From JAEUIE01 sp047602475 (lineage in GTDB: Bacteria; Planctomycetota; Planctomycetia; Gemmatales; HRBIN36), in the NCBI GenBank assembly GCA_047602475.1, contig JASGHE010000002.1, forward strand, positions 434,001 to 498,000: a stretch of 64,000 bases of DNA. The letters are read 5' to 3'. This document shows, piece by piece, positions 20,262 to 28,752 of the stretch (the first letter of the stretch is position 1; every line of letters begins with the position of its first letter). The notes beneath the pieces are model-generated. The model was not told the origin of the DNA and did not search any database. It saw only the letters and a list, made by a program, of their open reading frames with translations. The translations under genes and the position numbers were made by a program.

Positions 20262-21674
20262 ATGATTGATTCACTGACCTCCCTCTGGCTTCTTGTTCAG
20301 GACTACTGGCCGTACCTCCTGGGCGCAGGGTTATTCGTGATTCCGGCGCTGCTGGCATTGACTCCCATCGGCGGGCCCAAGCTTCGCCGCAGCTTCGTAA
20401 CCGCCGTGCGCAACCTCTGGCTGCATAAGCTGCGTTCCTTTCTTTCGGTATTGGGCATCATCATCGGCACCGCGGCGGTCATTGCCCTGATGGCCTTTGG
20501 GGAAGGGTCCATGCAGGACGCTCTGGACGACATTATGTGCCAAGGGGCGACCAATATCATCGTGATGAGCGTCAAACCTCCTGATGATGCTGGTTCACGC
20601 CGCTCGTTCGTGGCCAAGTATGGTTTGACTGATCTGGATTATGAACGGTTTCGATCAACCATTCCGAATCTGGTGAATCCTCCACTGCCTATCCGTTCGT
20701 TTGCCGCCGAGGCTCGACCGGTGACGGAAAGTCGACTTCTCATCGCTCGGGTGGTCGCCACGACGCCTCACTATGCGACGATCTTCAAGCTGGGTGATAA
20801 GGTGGCGGCCGGCAGATTCATTGTGGAAACCGATGAAATACCCATCCCTCGCAACGTCTGCGTGCTTGGTTCGGAGACGGCCCGTATTCTCTTTCCGGGT
20901 GAAGATCCGATCAACAAGGTGGTTCGCTTCTCCGGTAAGGAAAGAGCTTTTACCGTGGTGGGTGTATTAAGAGATCGTTCACCCTCCACCAGCGGCGCGG
21001 ATATCGAAAAGTACGACACAGACATATACATCCCGCTGGCAGCCAGCCGGGCTTTGCTGGGCGATACCACAATCTTTCGCAGCAGCGGTGCCCGGGGCGC
21101 GGAGCAGGTGCAACTCAGCCAGGTGGTGCTGACTGTCGAAACGATGGAACAGGTCAGACCGACCGCGGAGATGGTGACCACTCAACTCGATATGTTCCAT
21201 GATCGCAACAAGCGCGACTGGAATGTAAAAGTGCCGTTGGACAAGCTCGAAGACGCTGAACGAACCCGCGACCGCTACCGCAGACAAATGGCCATGATCG
21301 CCGGCATTTCGCTGCTCGTGGGCGGCATCGGCATTATGAACATTATGCTGGCCACAGTGACGGAGCGTACCAGAGAGATCGGCATTCGACGTGCACTGGG
21401 GGCTAAGCGAAGCGATGTGACGTTTCAGTTTCTGGTCGAAGCCCTGGTGCAGACAACGCTGGGAGGCTTGATGGGAGTCGGCTTCGGGTTCCTCATCATC
21501 TGGCTTGCTCCTCCTATTGGCGCATACTTCGGCAATCATCTGCCGACCAAGGTGCATCAACCGAGTGTATTCATGGCGTTCTTCGCCGCTGTCGTGGTTG
21601 GTGTCCTCTTTGGATGGTATCCTTCTCGACGAGCAGCTCGGCTCGATCCGATCGAAGCGCTTCGACATGAATAG
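20262..21674 (+). CDS. MacB-like ABC transporter permease
   Basis: A 470-residue permease with the MacB fold: a first membrane segment, the conserved amphipathic motif LRSFLSVLGIIIGTAAVIAL (about 55-75), a large periplasmic domain (about 85-340), and three C-terminal membrane segments with ISLLVGGIGIMNIMLATVTE then REIGIRRALGAKRSDV. There is an extra hydrophobic segment before the usual first helix (YLLGAGLFVIPALLAL). The ATG at 20262 follows the ATPase stop by one base, so these two are coupled. MacAB-TolC systems export lipopeptides, siderophores or macrolides; the substrate cannot be told here. Confidence 0.92.
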   Translation: MIDSLTSLWLLVQDYWPYLLGAGLFVIPALLALTPIGGPKLRRSFVTAVRNLWLHKLRSFLSVLGIIIGTAAVIALMAFGEGSMQDALDDIMCQGATNIIVMSVKPPDDAGSRRSFVAKYGLTDLDYERFRSTIPNLVNPPLPIRSFAAEARPVTESRLLIARVVATTPHYATIFKLGDKVAAGRFIVETDEIPIPRNVCVLGSETARILFPGEDPINKVVRFSGKERAFTVVGVLRDRSPSTSGADIEKYDTDIYIPLAASRALLGDTTIFRSSGARGAEQVQLSQVVLTVETMEQVRPTAEMVTTQLDMFHDRNKRDWNVKVPLDKLEDAERTRDRYRRQMAMIAGISLLVGGIGIMNIMLATVTERTREIGIRRALGAKRSDVTFQFLVEALVQTTLGGLMGVGFGFLIIWLAPPIGAYFGNHLPTKVHQPSVFMAFFAAVVVGVLFGWYPSRRAARLDPIEALRHE

Positions 21675-22065
21675 TCTGTTGACCATCCTCGGCTACCTCT
21701 GGGCAGCCCCAGTCACGCTGATGGGGTTGTTCCTCGGCCTGCTCACGCTCCTGACTGGTGGTCGCGTGCAGATCGTGCAGGGCGTGGTCGAGTTCTGGGG
21801 TGGAATCATGAAATGGTTCCTGAGACATCATTTGCTGGCCAAGAACGCTGCTGCCATGACGTTGGGGCATGTTATTTTCGGTCAGACCCGTGATGACCTG
21901 GACTATGCCCGTGAGCACGAACATGTGCATGTCAGGCAGTTTTCTCGATGGGGAATTTTCATGGCTCCGGCCTATCTGGGATGCAGCCTGTGGCTTTGGT
22001 TTCGAGGCAAGAATGCCTATTTAGACAATCCTTTTGAGAAGGAGGCGTATCGAATCGCTCCGTAA
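21667..22065 (+). CDS. Small membrane protein with HEHVH motif
   Basis: The 132-residue protein has two N-terminal hydrophobic segments (GYLWAAPVTLMGLFLGLLTL and a weaker one near residue 40), then DYAREHEHVHVRQFSRWG and a third segment (FMAPAYLGCSLWLWF). HEHVH fits the HExxH pattern of zinc peptidases, but the protein is short and no third ligand is apparent, so activity is uncertain. The ATG overlaps the permease stop by eight bases, which ties it to the efflux operon as its likely last gene. Function is unknown. Confidence 0.65.
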   Translation: MNSLLTILGYLWAAPVTLMGLFLGLLTLLTGGRVQIVQGVVEFWGGIMKWFLRHHLLAKNAAAMTLGHVIFGQTRDDLDYAREHEHVHVRQFSRWGIFMAPAYLGCSLWLWFRGKNAYLDNPFEKEAYRIAP

Positions 22066-22157
22066 CCGAACCAGGAGCATGGCCACGGTGTCCACCAGTA
22101 GTTCCGGCTGTACCAGCAAACACCTGGGATAACCATCTGAAGCGAAACGAGAGACGA

Positions 22158-22185
22158 TTGACAACACCGGCTTGGCATTTAGAAT
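22158..22185 (+). promoter_or_regulatory. Putative sigma-70-type promoter of the tRNA-Ile/tRNA-Ala unit
   Basis: TTGACA at 22158-22163 and TAGAAT at 22180-22185 are separated by 16 bases. A transcript would begin about 18 bases before the tRNA-Ile 5' end. The -35 is a perfect consensus and the -10 is one mismatch from TATAAT. Confidence 0.55.
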
Positions 22186-22209
22186 TGGATTCGTATCCTA
22201 GCAATCCGC

Positions 22210-22283
22210 GCGCGTATAGCTCAGTTGGCTAGAGCGCAGCTCTGATAAAGCTGAGGTCCTTGGTTCGAATCCAAGTACGCGCA
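22210..22283 (+). tRNA. tRNA-Ile (GAT)
   Basis: A 74-base cloverleaf. Acceptor arms GCGCGTA and TACGCGC pair fully, with discriminator A. The anticodon stem CAGCT/AGCTG closes the loop CTGATAA, giving anticodon GAT. The T-loop is TTCGAAT. CCA is not encoded. It is the first gene of a pair with tRNA-Ala. Confidence 0.95.
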
Positions 22284-22290
22284 TTTTGAA

Positions 22291-22322
22291 CTGAAAGCTG
22301 ACGGCTGATAGCTGACAGCTTT
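22291..22322. repeat. 32-base repeat between tRNA-Ile and tRNA-Ala (copy 1)
   Basis: CTGAAAGCTGACGGCTGATA followed by GCTGACAGCTTT. The same 32 bases occur inverted at 52425-52456, 67 bases from the 5' end of tRNA-Lys. AAAGCTG/CAGCTTT ends can pair to make a hairpin within the tRNA spacer. Confidence 0.85.
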
Positions 22323-22325
22323 CTC

Positions 22326-22398
22326 GGGGGCGTAGCTCAACTGGGAGAGCACTAGCTTTGCAAGCTAGGGGTTAGGGGTTCGACCCCCCTCGCCTCCA
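22326..22398 (+). tRNA. tRNA-Ala (TGC)
   Basis: A 73-base cloverleaf. Acceptor strands GGGGGCG and CGCCTCC pair with one G-T, discriminator A. The anticodon stem CTAGC/GCTAG closes the loop TTTGCAA, giving anticodon TGC. The T-arm is AGGGG TTCGACC CCCCT. It lies 42 bases after tRNA-Ile and is followed by a terminator. CCA is not encoded. Confidence 0.95.
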
Positions 22399-22405
22399 CT
22401 ATCTG

Positions 22406-22442
22406 AGAACCGCTGACAGCAGTTGTCAGCGGTTCTTTTTTT
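22406..22442 (+). terminator. Rho-independent terminator of the tRNA unit
   Basis: Stem AGAACCGCTGACA / TGTCAGCGGTTCT with a five-base loop, followed by a run of T. It lies between tRNA-Ala and the convergent SDR gene stop and could serve both strands. Confidence 0.9.
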
Positions 22443-22451
22443 GCTGGACAA

Positions 22452-23201
22452 TCAGGGAGCATAGATTGTTCGGCCTCCATCGACAGGGAGGCACACACCG
22501 GTGACAAAATCGTTCTCGATCAGGAACGTCACGGCGTGAGCGATGTTCTCCGGTTTGCCCTCCCGCTTGACCAGCGTGGCATCGATCGCTTCCTTGCGTT
22601 CAGCCTTGGGAAGATCGGGGGGCAGCATCACCGGGCCGGGGAGGATGCAGTTCACGCGGACCGCAGGGTTGCGGGTACCCAGTTCGACAGCCAGCGTGCG
22701 GGTCATCGTCGGGATGGCTCCCTTGGAGGGGAAGTAGGCTGAATAGTTCAGGTAGGGTCGCTCGCAGGCCCAGTCGCCGATCAGGATGATCGATCCGCCT
22801 GTCTTTTGTTTTACCATCGCCAGGCCGGCCTGCTGGCTGCACAGGAACGTGCTGAGCGTATTGGTCTCGAAGTAATGGCGAACGTCTTCAGCAGCGACAT
22901 CTTCAAACGGCTTGCTCTTCCAGGCAGCGGCGGCGTTGACCAGCACATCGATCCGGCCGAACTGTTTGAGCACGGCAGACATCATGCTCTTTACTTCCAC
23001 TTCCTGCGTCAGGTCGGCCTGGAAGCCATGAGCCTTGACGCCGAGTTGGCGAAGAGCATCGACGGTTTCTTCTGCCTCTTCTACGGAGGTACGGTAATGC
23101 ACCGCGATGGCATAGTCGGCCCGGGCCAGCGCTTCAGCCACGACCGAACCGATTCGCTTCTTCCCGCTACCGGTTACCAGGGCAACACGTTGAGTGCTCA
23201 T
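22452..23201 (-). CDS. Short-chain dehydrogenase, pteridine reductase-like
   Basis: A 249-residue Rossmann-fold NAD(P)H oxidoreductase. The cofactor motif is TGSGKKRIG (10-18), of the TGxxxRxG kind found in PTR1/FolM-type pteridine reductases. NAA is at 89-91 and the active-site YFPSK at 156-160. The residue thirteen before the Tyr is Asp143 (IGDW), where ordinary SDRs have Ser; an Asp-Tyr-Lys triad is a hallmark of PTR1. The substrate is therefore likely a pterin, by inference. The ATG at 23201 has AAGG at good spacing; a GTG two codons earlier is less likely. Confidence 0.85.
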   Translation of the reverse strand: MSTQRVALVTGSGKKRIGSVVAEALARADYAIAVHYRTSVEEAEETVDALRQLGVKAHGFQADLTQEVEVKSMMSAVLKQFGRIDVLVNAAAAWKSKPFEDVAAEDVRHYFETNTLSTFLCSQQAGLAMVKQKTGGSIILIGDWACERPYLNYSAYFPSKGAIPTMTRTLAVELGTRNPAVRVNCILPGPVMLPPDLPKAERKEAIDATLVKREGKPENIAHAVTFLIENDFVTGVCLPVDGGRTIYAP

Positions 23202-23365
23202 AAACACCTTAATTTCGACAATACATTGCCAGCTACAGAGTCAGAATAGTCACAATCCCAGGTGAGGGAACGTGGTTTCTTCAGTTCCTGAGACTAGATT
23301 GGGAGTCAGCCTCCCTGGCCGATATAATCTGGTAGACGCTCAACTGTTCAACGAAGAGATGGATC

Positions 23366-24445
23366 ATGTCCGAAAAAGTCGTCATCATCGGTTCCGGCCC
23401 TGCTGCGTGGACGGCGGCCATCTATGCGGCCCGTGCCAACTTGCAGCCCCTGGTTTATGAAGGGGCGATTACCGAGAAGAATCGAGTCAACTCGACGCTG
23501 CCCCTGGGACAATTGAACCTGACCACCGAGGTTGAGAACTTCCCCAGTTGGCCTCACGCTGATCCGGCGGCGCTGCTCGCCTTTGCTCAGAGCGCCTTGC
23601 CCCCCGAACGCTTCGCCAACGTCGAGCATCTCTTTAGCGGCAAGGCTGCCCATGGCAAGCGGTCAGCCGTCGGCCCGGAGTTGATGGAGTTCATGCGGCA
23701 GCAGGCGGTCAACTTCGAGACCCGCATCATCACCGATGACATTGTCAAAGTGGAGTTCAATCGGCATCCGTTCAGGTTGCATACGCTGGAAGGCAAAGTG
23801 GTGGAGGCCCTCACGGTCATTGTCGCTACCGGTGCCCGGGCCAACTACCTCGGTCTGCCCAGCGAACAAAAGTTCCTCAACAACGGCGTCTCGGCGTGTG
23901 CCACCTGCGATGGAGCGTTGCCCCGCTTCCGCAACAAGCCGATCGTCGTTGTCGGCGGGGGTGATACCGCCTGTGAAGAGGCGCATCATCTCGCCAAGTT
24001 TGGCAGCAAGGTCTACCTCGTGCATCGCAGGGACAAGCTGCGAGCCAGTAAGATCATGCAGGAACGGCTCTTCGCTAACCCCAAGATTGCTGTGAAGTGG
24101 AATACCGCTGTCGATCAGGTGATGGGAACCGACGAGGAAGGCGTTAGCGGAGTGGTGCTGAAGAGTTCAGTTGGTGCAGCTGACGAATCCCTTGATGCTC
24201 GAGGTCTCTTCATCGCCATCGGCCACACGCCCAATACCGATTTCCTCGGCGGGCAATTGAAGCTCAACGAGAGTGGCTACATCGAGTGGACGAAGCCTCA
24301 ACGTGCATGGACGAGTGTCGAAGGCGTCTTCGCTGCGGGCGATGTAGCGGATAACTACTATCGTCAGGCGGTGACCGCCGCCGGCACCGGTTGTATGGCT
24401 GCTCTCGATGCGGAGCGGTGGCTGGGGGAGAAGGGGTTGGTGTAG
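23366..24445 (+). CDS. trxB: Thioredoxin reductase-like FAD flavoprotein
   Basis: Transfers electrons from NADPH through FAD to a disulfide partner. The 359-residue product has the FAD motif IGSGPAAW (8-15), the redox pair CATC (Cys178, Cys181) and the NADPH motif GGGDTACEE (from 197), with the C-terminal AAGDVADNYYRQ that closes on FAD. It is about 40-50 residues longer than typical thioredoxin reductases; the extra length falls at about 60-115. It is convergent with the DAHP synthase gene, only three bases apart. It starts with a GAGATGGATC ribosome site. Confidence 0.9.
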   Translation: MSEKVVIIGSGPAAWTAAIYAARANLQPLVYEGAITEKNRVNSTLPLGQLNLTTEVENFPSWPHADPAALLAFAQSALPPERFANVEHLFSGKAAHGKRSAVGPELMEFMRQQAVNFETRIITDDIVKVEFNRHPFRLHTLEGKVVEALTVIVATGARANYLGLPSEQKFLNNGVSACATCDGALPRFRNKPIVVVGGGDTACEEAHHLAKFGSKVYLVHRRDKLRASKIMQERLFANPKIAVKWNTAVDQVMGTDEEGVSGVVLKSSVGAADESLDARGLFIAIGHTPNTDFLGGQLKLNESGYIEWTKPQRAWTSVEGVFAAGDVADNYYRQAVTAAGTGCMAALDAERWLGEKGLV

Positions 24446-24448
24446 CGT

Positions 24449-25567
24449 TCAGCGTCGTCGCTGTTTAACCGCCGCGCTGAGGGTCTTCAGCACCTGAACC
24501 GAATCATCCCATCCCAGGCAGGCATCGGTGATGCTCTTGCCATATTCCAGCTTCGTCGGGTCATCCTTGCCGGCAACGAACTTCTGCGAGCCTGCTTGCA
24601 AATGGCTTTCGACCATTACTCCGATGATGTGGCGGCTGCCATCGGCAATCTGCGTCGCCAGGTCATTCGCCACGTCGAGCTGTTTTTGGTGTTGCTTGCC
24701 TGAGTTGGCATGGCTGCAATCGACCATCAAGCGGCTGTCCAGCCTGGCCGCTTCGATTTCACGGCAAGCTGCTGCGATGCTGGCTGCATCATAGTTGGGC
24801 TTAGTGCCGCCACGCAGAATCAGGTGACATTCCCGGTTGCCTTTGGTTTCGACGATAGCCACCTGGCCATTCTTGTGAACGCTCAGGAAATGGTGTGGCC
24901 GCTGGGCGGCGAGGATGGCGTCAATGGCGATGCGGATGCTGCCATCGGTGCCGTTCTTGAACCCGATGGGCGCCGAGAGGCCCGACGCCAGTTCACGATG
25001 CACCTGGCTTTCCGTGGTGCGGGCACCGATAGCGCCCCAACTGATCAGATCGCCAATGTACTGAGCGCTGATGGTATCGAGGAACTCGCTCGCCGCCGGT
25101 ACACCCAGTTGATTGATTTCCAGTAGCAGTTGCCTGGCGATGCGCAGCCCTTCGTGGATGCGATAGCTTTCATCAAGATAGGGATCATTGATGAGGCCCT
25201 TCCAGCCTACCGTGGTGCGGGGCTTCTCGAAATAGACCCGCATCACGATTTCGAGCGAGTCTGCAAAGTGCTTGCGATGCTCTTTCAGGCGGGCTGCATA
25301 TTCGAGAGCTGCTTTGGTGTCGTGGATGGAGCAGGGGCCAATCACCACCAGCAAGCGGTCGTCTTTGCCCTGCAGGATATGCTTGACCGAGGTGCGGGTG
25401 TTGCCGATGAGCTTCTCAACACTGGTGCCGGCGATGGGAAAGAACCGAATGAGATGCTCCGGCGGCGGGAGGGGCACTACTCCTTTGATGTGCTGATCAT
25501 CGGTGCGACTGGTTCGCTCGCTGAGCGATGATGCACTCTCGTTGGGCCGCTGCGCCACGGTTATCAC
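24449..25567 (-). CDS. aroG: 3-deoxy-7-phosphoheptulonate (DAHP) synthase, class I
   Basis: Condenses phosphoenolpyruvate and erythrose 4-phosphate, the first step of the shikimate pathway. The 372-residue product matches the AroF/G/H group: VVIGPCSIHD near residue 94 with the metal Cys, WKGLINDPYLDESY near 142, LSAPIGFKNGTDGS near 210, and LMVDCSHANSGK near 285. The N-terminal 30 residues are polar and vary between relatives. No other aromatic pathway gene is adjacent. Which amino acid gives feedback inhibition cannot be told. The paralog letter in the symbol is only indicative. Confidence 0.93.
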   Translation of the reverse strand: MITVAQRPNESASSLSERTSRTDDQHIKGVVPLPPPEHLIRFFPIAGTSVEKLIGNTRTSVKHILQGKDDRLLVVIGPCSIHDTKAALEYAARLKEHRKHFADSLEIVMRVYFEKPRTTVGWKGLINDPYLDESYRIHEGLRIARQLLLEINQLGVPAASEFLDTISAQYIGDLISWGAIGARTTESQVHRELASGLSAPIGFKNGTDGSIRIAIDAILAAQRPHHFLSVHKNGQVAIVETKGNRECHLILRGGTKPNYDAASIAAACREIEAARLDSRLMVDCSHANSGKQHQKQLDVANDLATQIADGSRHIIGVMVESHLQAGSQKFVAGKDDPTKLEYGKSITDACLGWDDSVQVLKTLSAAVKQRRR

Positions 25568-25580
25568 TCCAGAACAACAA

Positions 25581-25610
25581 AGAACCGCCGACTGGACAGC
25601 CGGCGGTTCT
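25581..25610 (-). terminator. Putative terminator of the redoxin-cytochrome-monooxygenase gene
   Basis: On the minus strand, AGAACCGCCG and CGGCGGTTCT form a stem with a ten-base loop and are followed by a T-rich stretch. It lies 35 bases after the stop of the 25645-27636 gene and just before the DAHP synthase start. Confidence 0.75.
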
Positions 25611-25644
25611 GATGGGTTCAGTCTATTCGTTCGGCCCGCAGGGA

Positions 25645-27636
25645 CTACTCCTTGACGAAGTAGTAATCCAGGAACCCAATCATCATCTCTTCCCAGGTTT
25701 GCTCGCCCCAGTAGACGGTGCCCTTGGGATTGGGGTTGAACGGATTGTTCTTGGAGTTATCGAAGAAGGCGGTGCATTCGATCTTGGTACCGGCCGGAAC
25801 GCGAATCGGCTTGGCCAGTTCGTAGGTCGTCTGCCAGTTGAAATCGTACTTCGGCACGTTCAGGATGGGTTCCCGCTTGCCATCGGGGTAAACGATTTCG
25901 TAGAGGAACGATTTGCCGCGATAGTGCATGTGCGGCAGGAAGGAGACGATGACAGCGTCCTTCTCAAAAGCTCGGACAGCCTTCACTTCGTAGTTGGCAT
26001 CGCCAGGCGGAATCTCGAAGCGGGGATTCATCACGCTGCGGGAACGCACCTGATTCTTGGGAGGTTCCTTGGCAAACACCAGGCCAACCGAAGAGCAATC
26101 CGTTCCAGCTTTGCCGTTAGGGGTATAGTGCATTTGCAGGATGATCTGACTACCCTTGGGAATCAGTTTGGCCTGGCCGGGTGCCAGGATCATCGGCTGA
26201 TCGCCGGGAGCGTAGGCGATGAGGAGTCCCTGGCCGACGCCATCCAGGGTAGGGGGACGTTTCTGCAACTCGGCTTGGCCATTGGGCAGGAAGGCCCGAG
26301 CGAGGTTCGTCAGGCCGCCCGGAGGTTTTCCGGCACGAAGGCCACCACTACCGGCTGCTGATCCGGTCTTGTTGTTGCCGGCGGCCTGTGCTTTTTGCAT
26401 TTCCTTTTGCATCTCCCTGATCTTCTCAGGGGTGAAGGTGGTTACGTCTGGCTCGACATATTCCTTGGGAGGAATCACATATGCAATGATGTGGTGAACC
26501 AGAGCGTGATTATCAGGACGGGCTTCGCCGGCCTGCACCCAGGTGTCTTCCTTGAATACTTCGCCGACAGGCACATACTGGTAAGGCATGCCCAACGGCC
26601 CGGCGTTGGCGGGAATCTTGATGGTCTTGGTCATCTTCAAAATCATATCTGGCTTGCCAATGGACCAACCGGAGACATAATCCTTCGGTGCCGGTTCGTC
26701 TTTGGGATCGCCCTTGGTGCAACCCTGGTCAATCCAGGCCAGCAATGTTGTCTTTTCAGCATTGGTCAAACGACGATCATTGGAGAAATGGCCCACCTTG
26801 GGGTCAGCATGCCAGGGAGGCATGCGGCCATCCAGGACGACTTCCTTGATGTTGTCAGCCCAGGCGGCGGCGTCCTTGTAGCCCATCAATTTGAATGGCC
26901 CGACTTCGCCGGGGCGATGGCAAGCCTGGCAGTGACTCTGAATAATTGGAGCGATGTGCTTGGTGTATGTAATCGCTTCACCAGCTTTGGGTTCGACCGG
27001 TGTTTTGGTGCGGCCCAGCAGACACCCGGCCGGCGTGGTAGCAGCGGTTTTGACTTCCTGCCCATTAAGAACGGCATCCAGAGCATCGAGCAAGTCACGG
27101 CTGGTCGCCTTTTCGCGCTTGGCGATCGGGGTGAACTGGTCATCGATGCGGCCACGATAGCGAACGAAACGCTGGCCATCGAGAACGAAGACTTCAGGAA
27201 TTCGCACCACGGAGAACTTCTCAGCGAGCTTGAAGTTCTCGTCCTTCAGCACGGGGAAGGGAATCTGGTAGGCCTTGGCGTGTTTAGCGATGGCTTCGAC
27301 ATCGTCCTGCTCGTTGCTGTTGATGCCGACAAAGACTACACCCTTGTCGCCATACTTCTTGTTGAGGTCAGCCAGGCGTGGGGAGTAGGCATTGTTCACG
27401 GGGCATTCGGTGCCCATGAAGAGCACCACGACGGCCTTGGCTTCACGGGCATGATCGGCCAGAGACCAGGGCTTGCCGGTCGTCGCATCGCTAGAGACTA
27501 TATCCGTGATGCGTGTGCCAACCGGCGCGGGCGGGACAATCTTGTCCTCGACGCTGGATTCAGACGAGTATGGATAGAGTGCAGCAGTCGGAAGGGCAAT
27601 CGCCGCCAACAGCAGAAACACGCGCATCATTCTCAT
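25645..27636 (-). CDS. Redoxin - cytochrome c - copper monooxygenase fusion protein
   Basis: A 663-residue exported protein with three parts. Residues about 35-195 are a thioredoxin-like peroxiredoxin/redoxin domain with GTECPVNNAY (Cys78) in place of CxxC. Residues about 220-310 hold one heme c site, CQACH (236-240). Residues about 325-663 resemble a copper type II ascorbate-dependent monooxygenase core, with HALVHHIIAY (His377, 381, 382), QMHYTP (His503) and PHMHYRG (His569, 571). The known families suggest copper-dependent hydroxylation fed by the heme and thiol domains; the reaction is unknown. The ATG at 27636 has GGGAA upstream and is preferred over one at 27648. Confidence 0.8.
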   Translation of the reverse strand: MRMMRVFLLLAAIALPTAALYPYSSESSVEDKIVPPAPVGTRITDIVSSDATTGKPWSLADHAREAKAVVVLFMGTECPVNNAYSPRLADLNKKYGDKGVVFVGINSNEQDDVEAIAKHAKAYQIPFPVLKDENFKLAEKFSVVRIPEVFVLDGQRFVRYRGRIDDQFTPIAKREKATSRDLLDALDAVLNGQEVKTAATTPAGCLLGRTKTPVEPKAGEAITYTKHIAPIIQSHCQACHRPGEVGPFKLMGYKDAAAWADNIKEVVLDGRMPPWHADPKVGHFSNDRRLTNAEKTTLLAWIDQGCTKGDPKDEPAPKDYVSGWSIGKPDMILKMTKTIKIPANAGPLGMPYQYVPVGEVFKEDTWVQAGEARPDNHALVHHIIAYVIPPKEYVEPDVTTFTPEKIREMQKEMQKAQAAGNNKTGSAAGSGGLRAGKPPGGLTNLARAFLPNGQAELQKRPPTLDGVGQGLLIAYAPGDQPMILAPGQAKLIPKGSQIILQMHYTPNGKAGTDCSSVGLVFAKEPPKNQVRSRSVMNPRFEIPPGDANYEVKAVRAFEKDAVIVSFLPHMHYRGKSFLYEIVYPDGKREPILNVPKYDFNWQTTYELAKPIRVPAGTKIECTAFFDNSKNNPFNPNPKGTVYWGEQTWEEMMIGFLDYYFVKE

Positions 27637-27795
27637 GGCTGTTCCCATTAGAACTGAGAAAAGTAGATCGAAGTTAGTGTACTCGACCTATTCGTATTTG
27701 CAGAGGCTAACTTGCAGGGTTCACAGCAAATTCTTTCAATTGTCGATGGTTGGCCACCTCATCCCAGCTTCACTTTGCTCATAAGAAGCAGCAAA

Positions 27796-28625
27796 TCAGG
27801 GTGACTTGGATTCGATACTTTTGAGCCGACTTCTGATCCCCTGGGAACTGGCTCCAATGAGCGTTAAGTCGTTGCCTCCCAACACGTTACCGATAACCTC
27901 GCCTCGTGGTTGACTACCGGCAAGCCGATGATCTGGTCGAGGTTAAACCTGTCGAGACGTTCAATAGAAAGGTCGTTGTCCGAGTGTTCGAGCACTCGAC
28001 AGTGAAAATGCGACTGAGCGTTCGTATTTTTGTTGTCTCTCGCCACAATCCAGACATCCTCGCCGCGATCAGCACAGGATGAAGCCAGGGGAAGCCCCGA
28101 ACCTTTGACAGCATCCGGCATCGACCAGACTACGAGATCGAGGCCCAGATCAGGGTGCGTCAACAAGTTTGGCTGATGGTCTTCTGTGAATGGTCCGAGA
28201 AAGAGTGGTTTCATCTCTACTGGAATATGCTTGTTGTCGCCATGATTCTTGAGGTTGATACGGATTACCTGTTGCCAGCCGCTTTGAGTCAACAGGCCGG
28301 CATGAGAGACGAGAAACCGCCGCCCCGCTGACGACACAATGCAGAAGGCATTGGCTTGCCTGTGCTGAGGGTGATCTGCCAGTTCGACGTCTAATGGATA
28401 GATGCTGCCTTCAGAAGGTAATTTTGGAGGTGTAACAACAACAGGCCGGGTCGATATGGCAACGGTGCTGATGGGTGTTGGGATGATGGATTGGGCAACT
28501 ACATTAGTAGCCGTTGGCGCATAGCTAGTTCTGATTACCAGAATGACTCCCAAAAGGAGTGAGGCCACCAGGCAGGTCATTCCTGCGAAGATCAGACGAT
28601 CAGGATCGAACAAAGACTTCTTCAT
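27796..28625 (-). CDS. Membrane-anchored protein of unknown function (frameshift near 27897)
   Basis: The product has an N-terminal membrane anchor (MTCLVASLLLGVILVI, about residues 15-32) and an external domain of about 220 residues. That domain has beta-rich stretches such as NAFCIVSSAGRRFLVSHAGL and LDLVVWSMPD and ends in GLPVVNHEAR, a pattern loosely like a trypsin-type fold; no catalytic triad was made out. The continuous frame stops at 27864, but adding one G to GG at about 27897 continues as VIGNVLGGNDLTLIGASSQ and ends at 27796, a more natural C-terminus. An in-frame ATG at 28646 is an alternative start. Confidence 0.55.
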
Positions 28626-28699
28626 GGCCTCTCGACATACTGACAAGAGAACATTGCTAGTCTATGTCATGATTGATCGCATCGCAGCCTCGAAACAGA

Positions 28700-28726
28700 A
28701 CGACCCCGGTTGATCACCGGGGTCGT
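28700..28726 (-). terminator. Inverted repeat downstream of the protease fusion gene
   Basis: ACGACCCCGGT and ACCGGGGTCGT pair perfectly around the loop TGATC. The T-run is weak (TCTGTTTCG on the minus strand), so a terminator role is likely but not certain. It lies 27 bases after the stop at 28753. Confidence 0.65.
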
Positions 28727-28752
28727 GAAATGATCTATTACCATCGCAACGG

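Noticed and set aside
26395..27651. A 418-codon open frame on the plus strand
   Set aside because: It is antisense to the redoxin-cytochrome-copper gene, whose motifs are clear; the antisense product has no recognisable domain.
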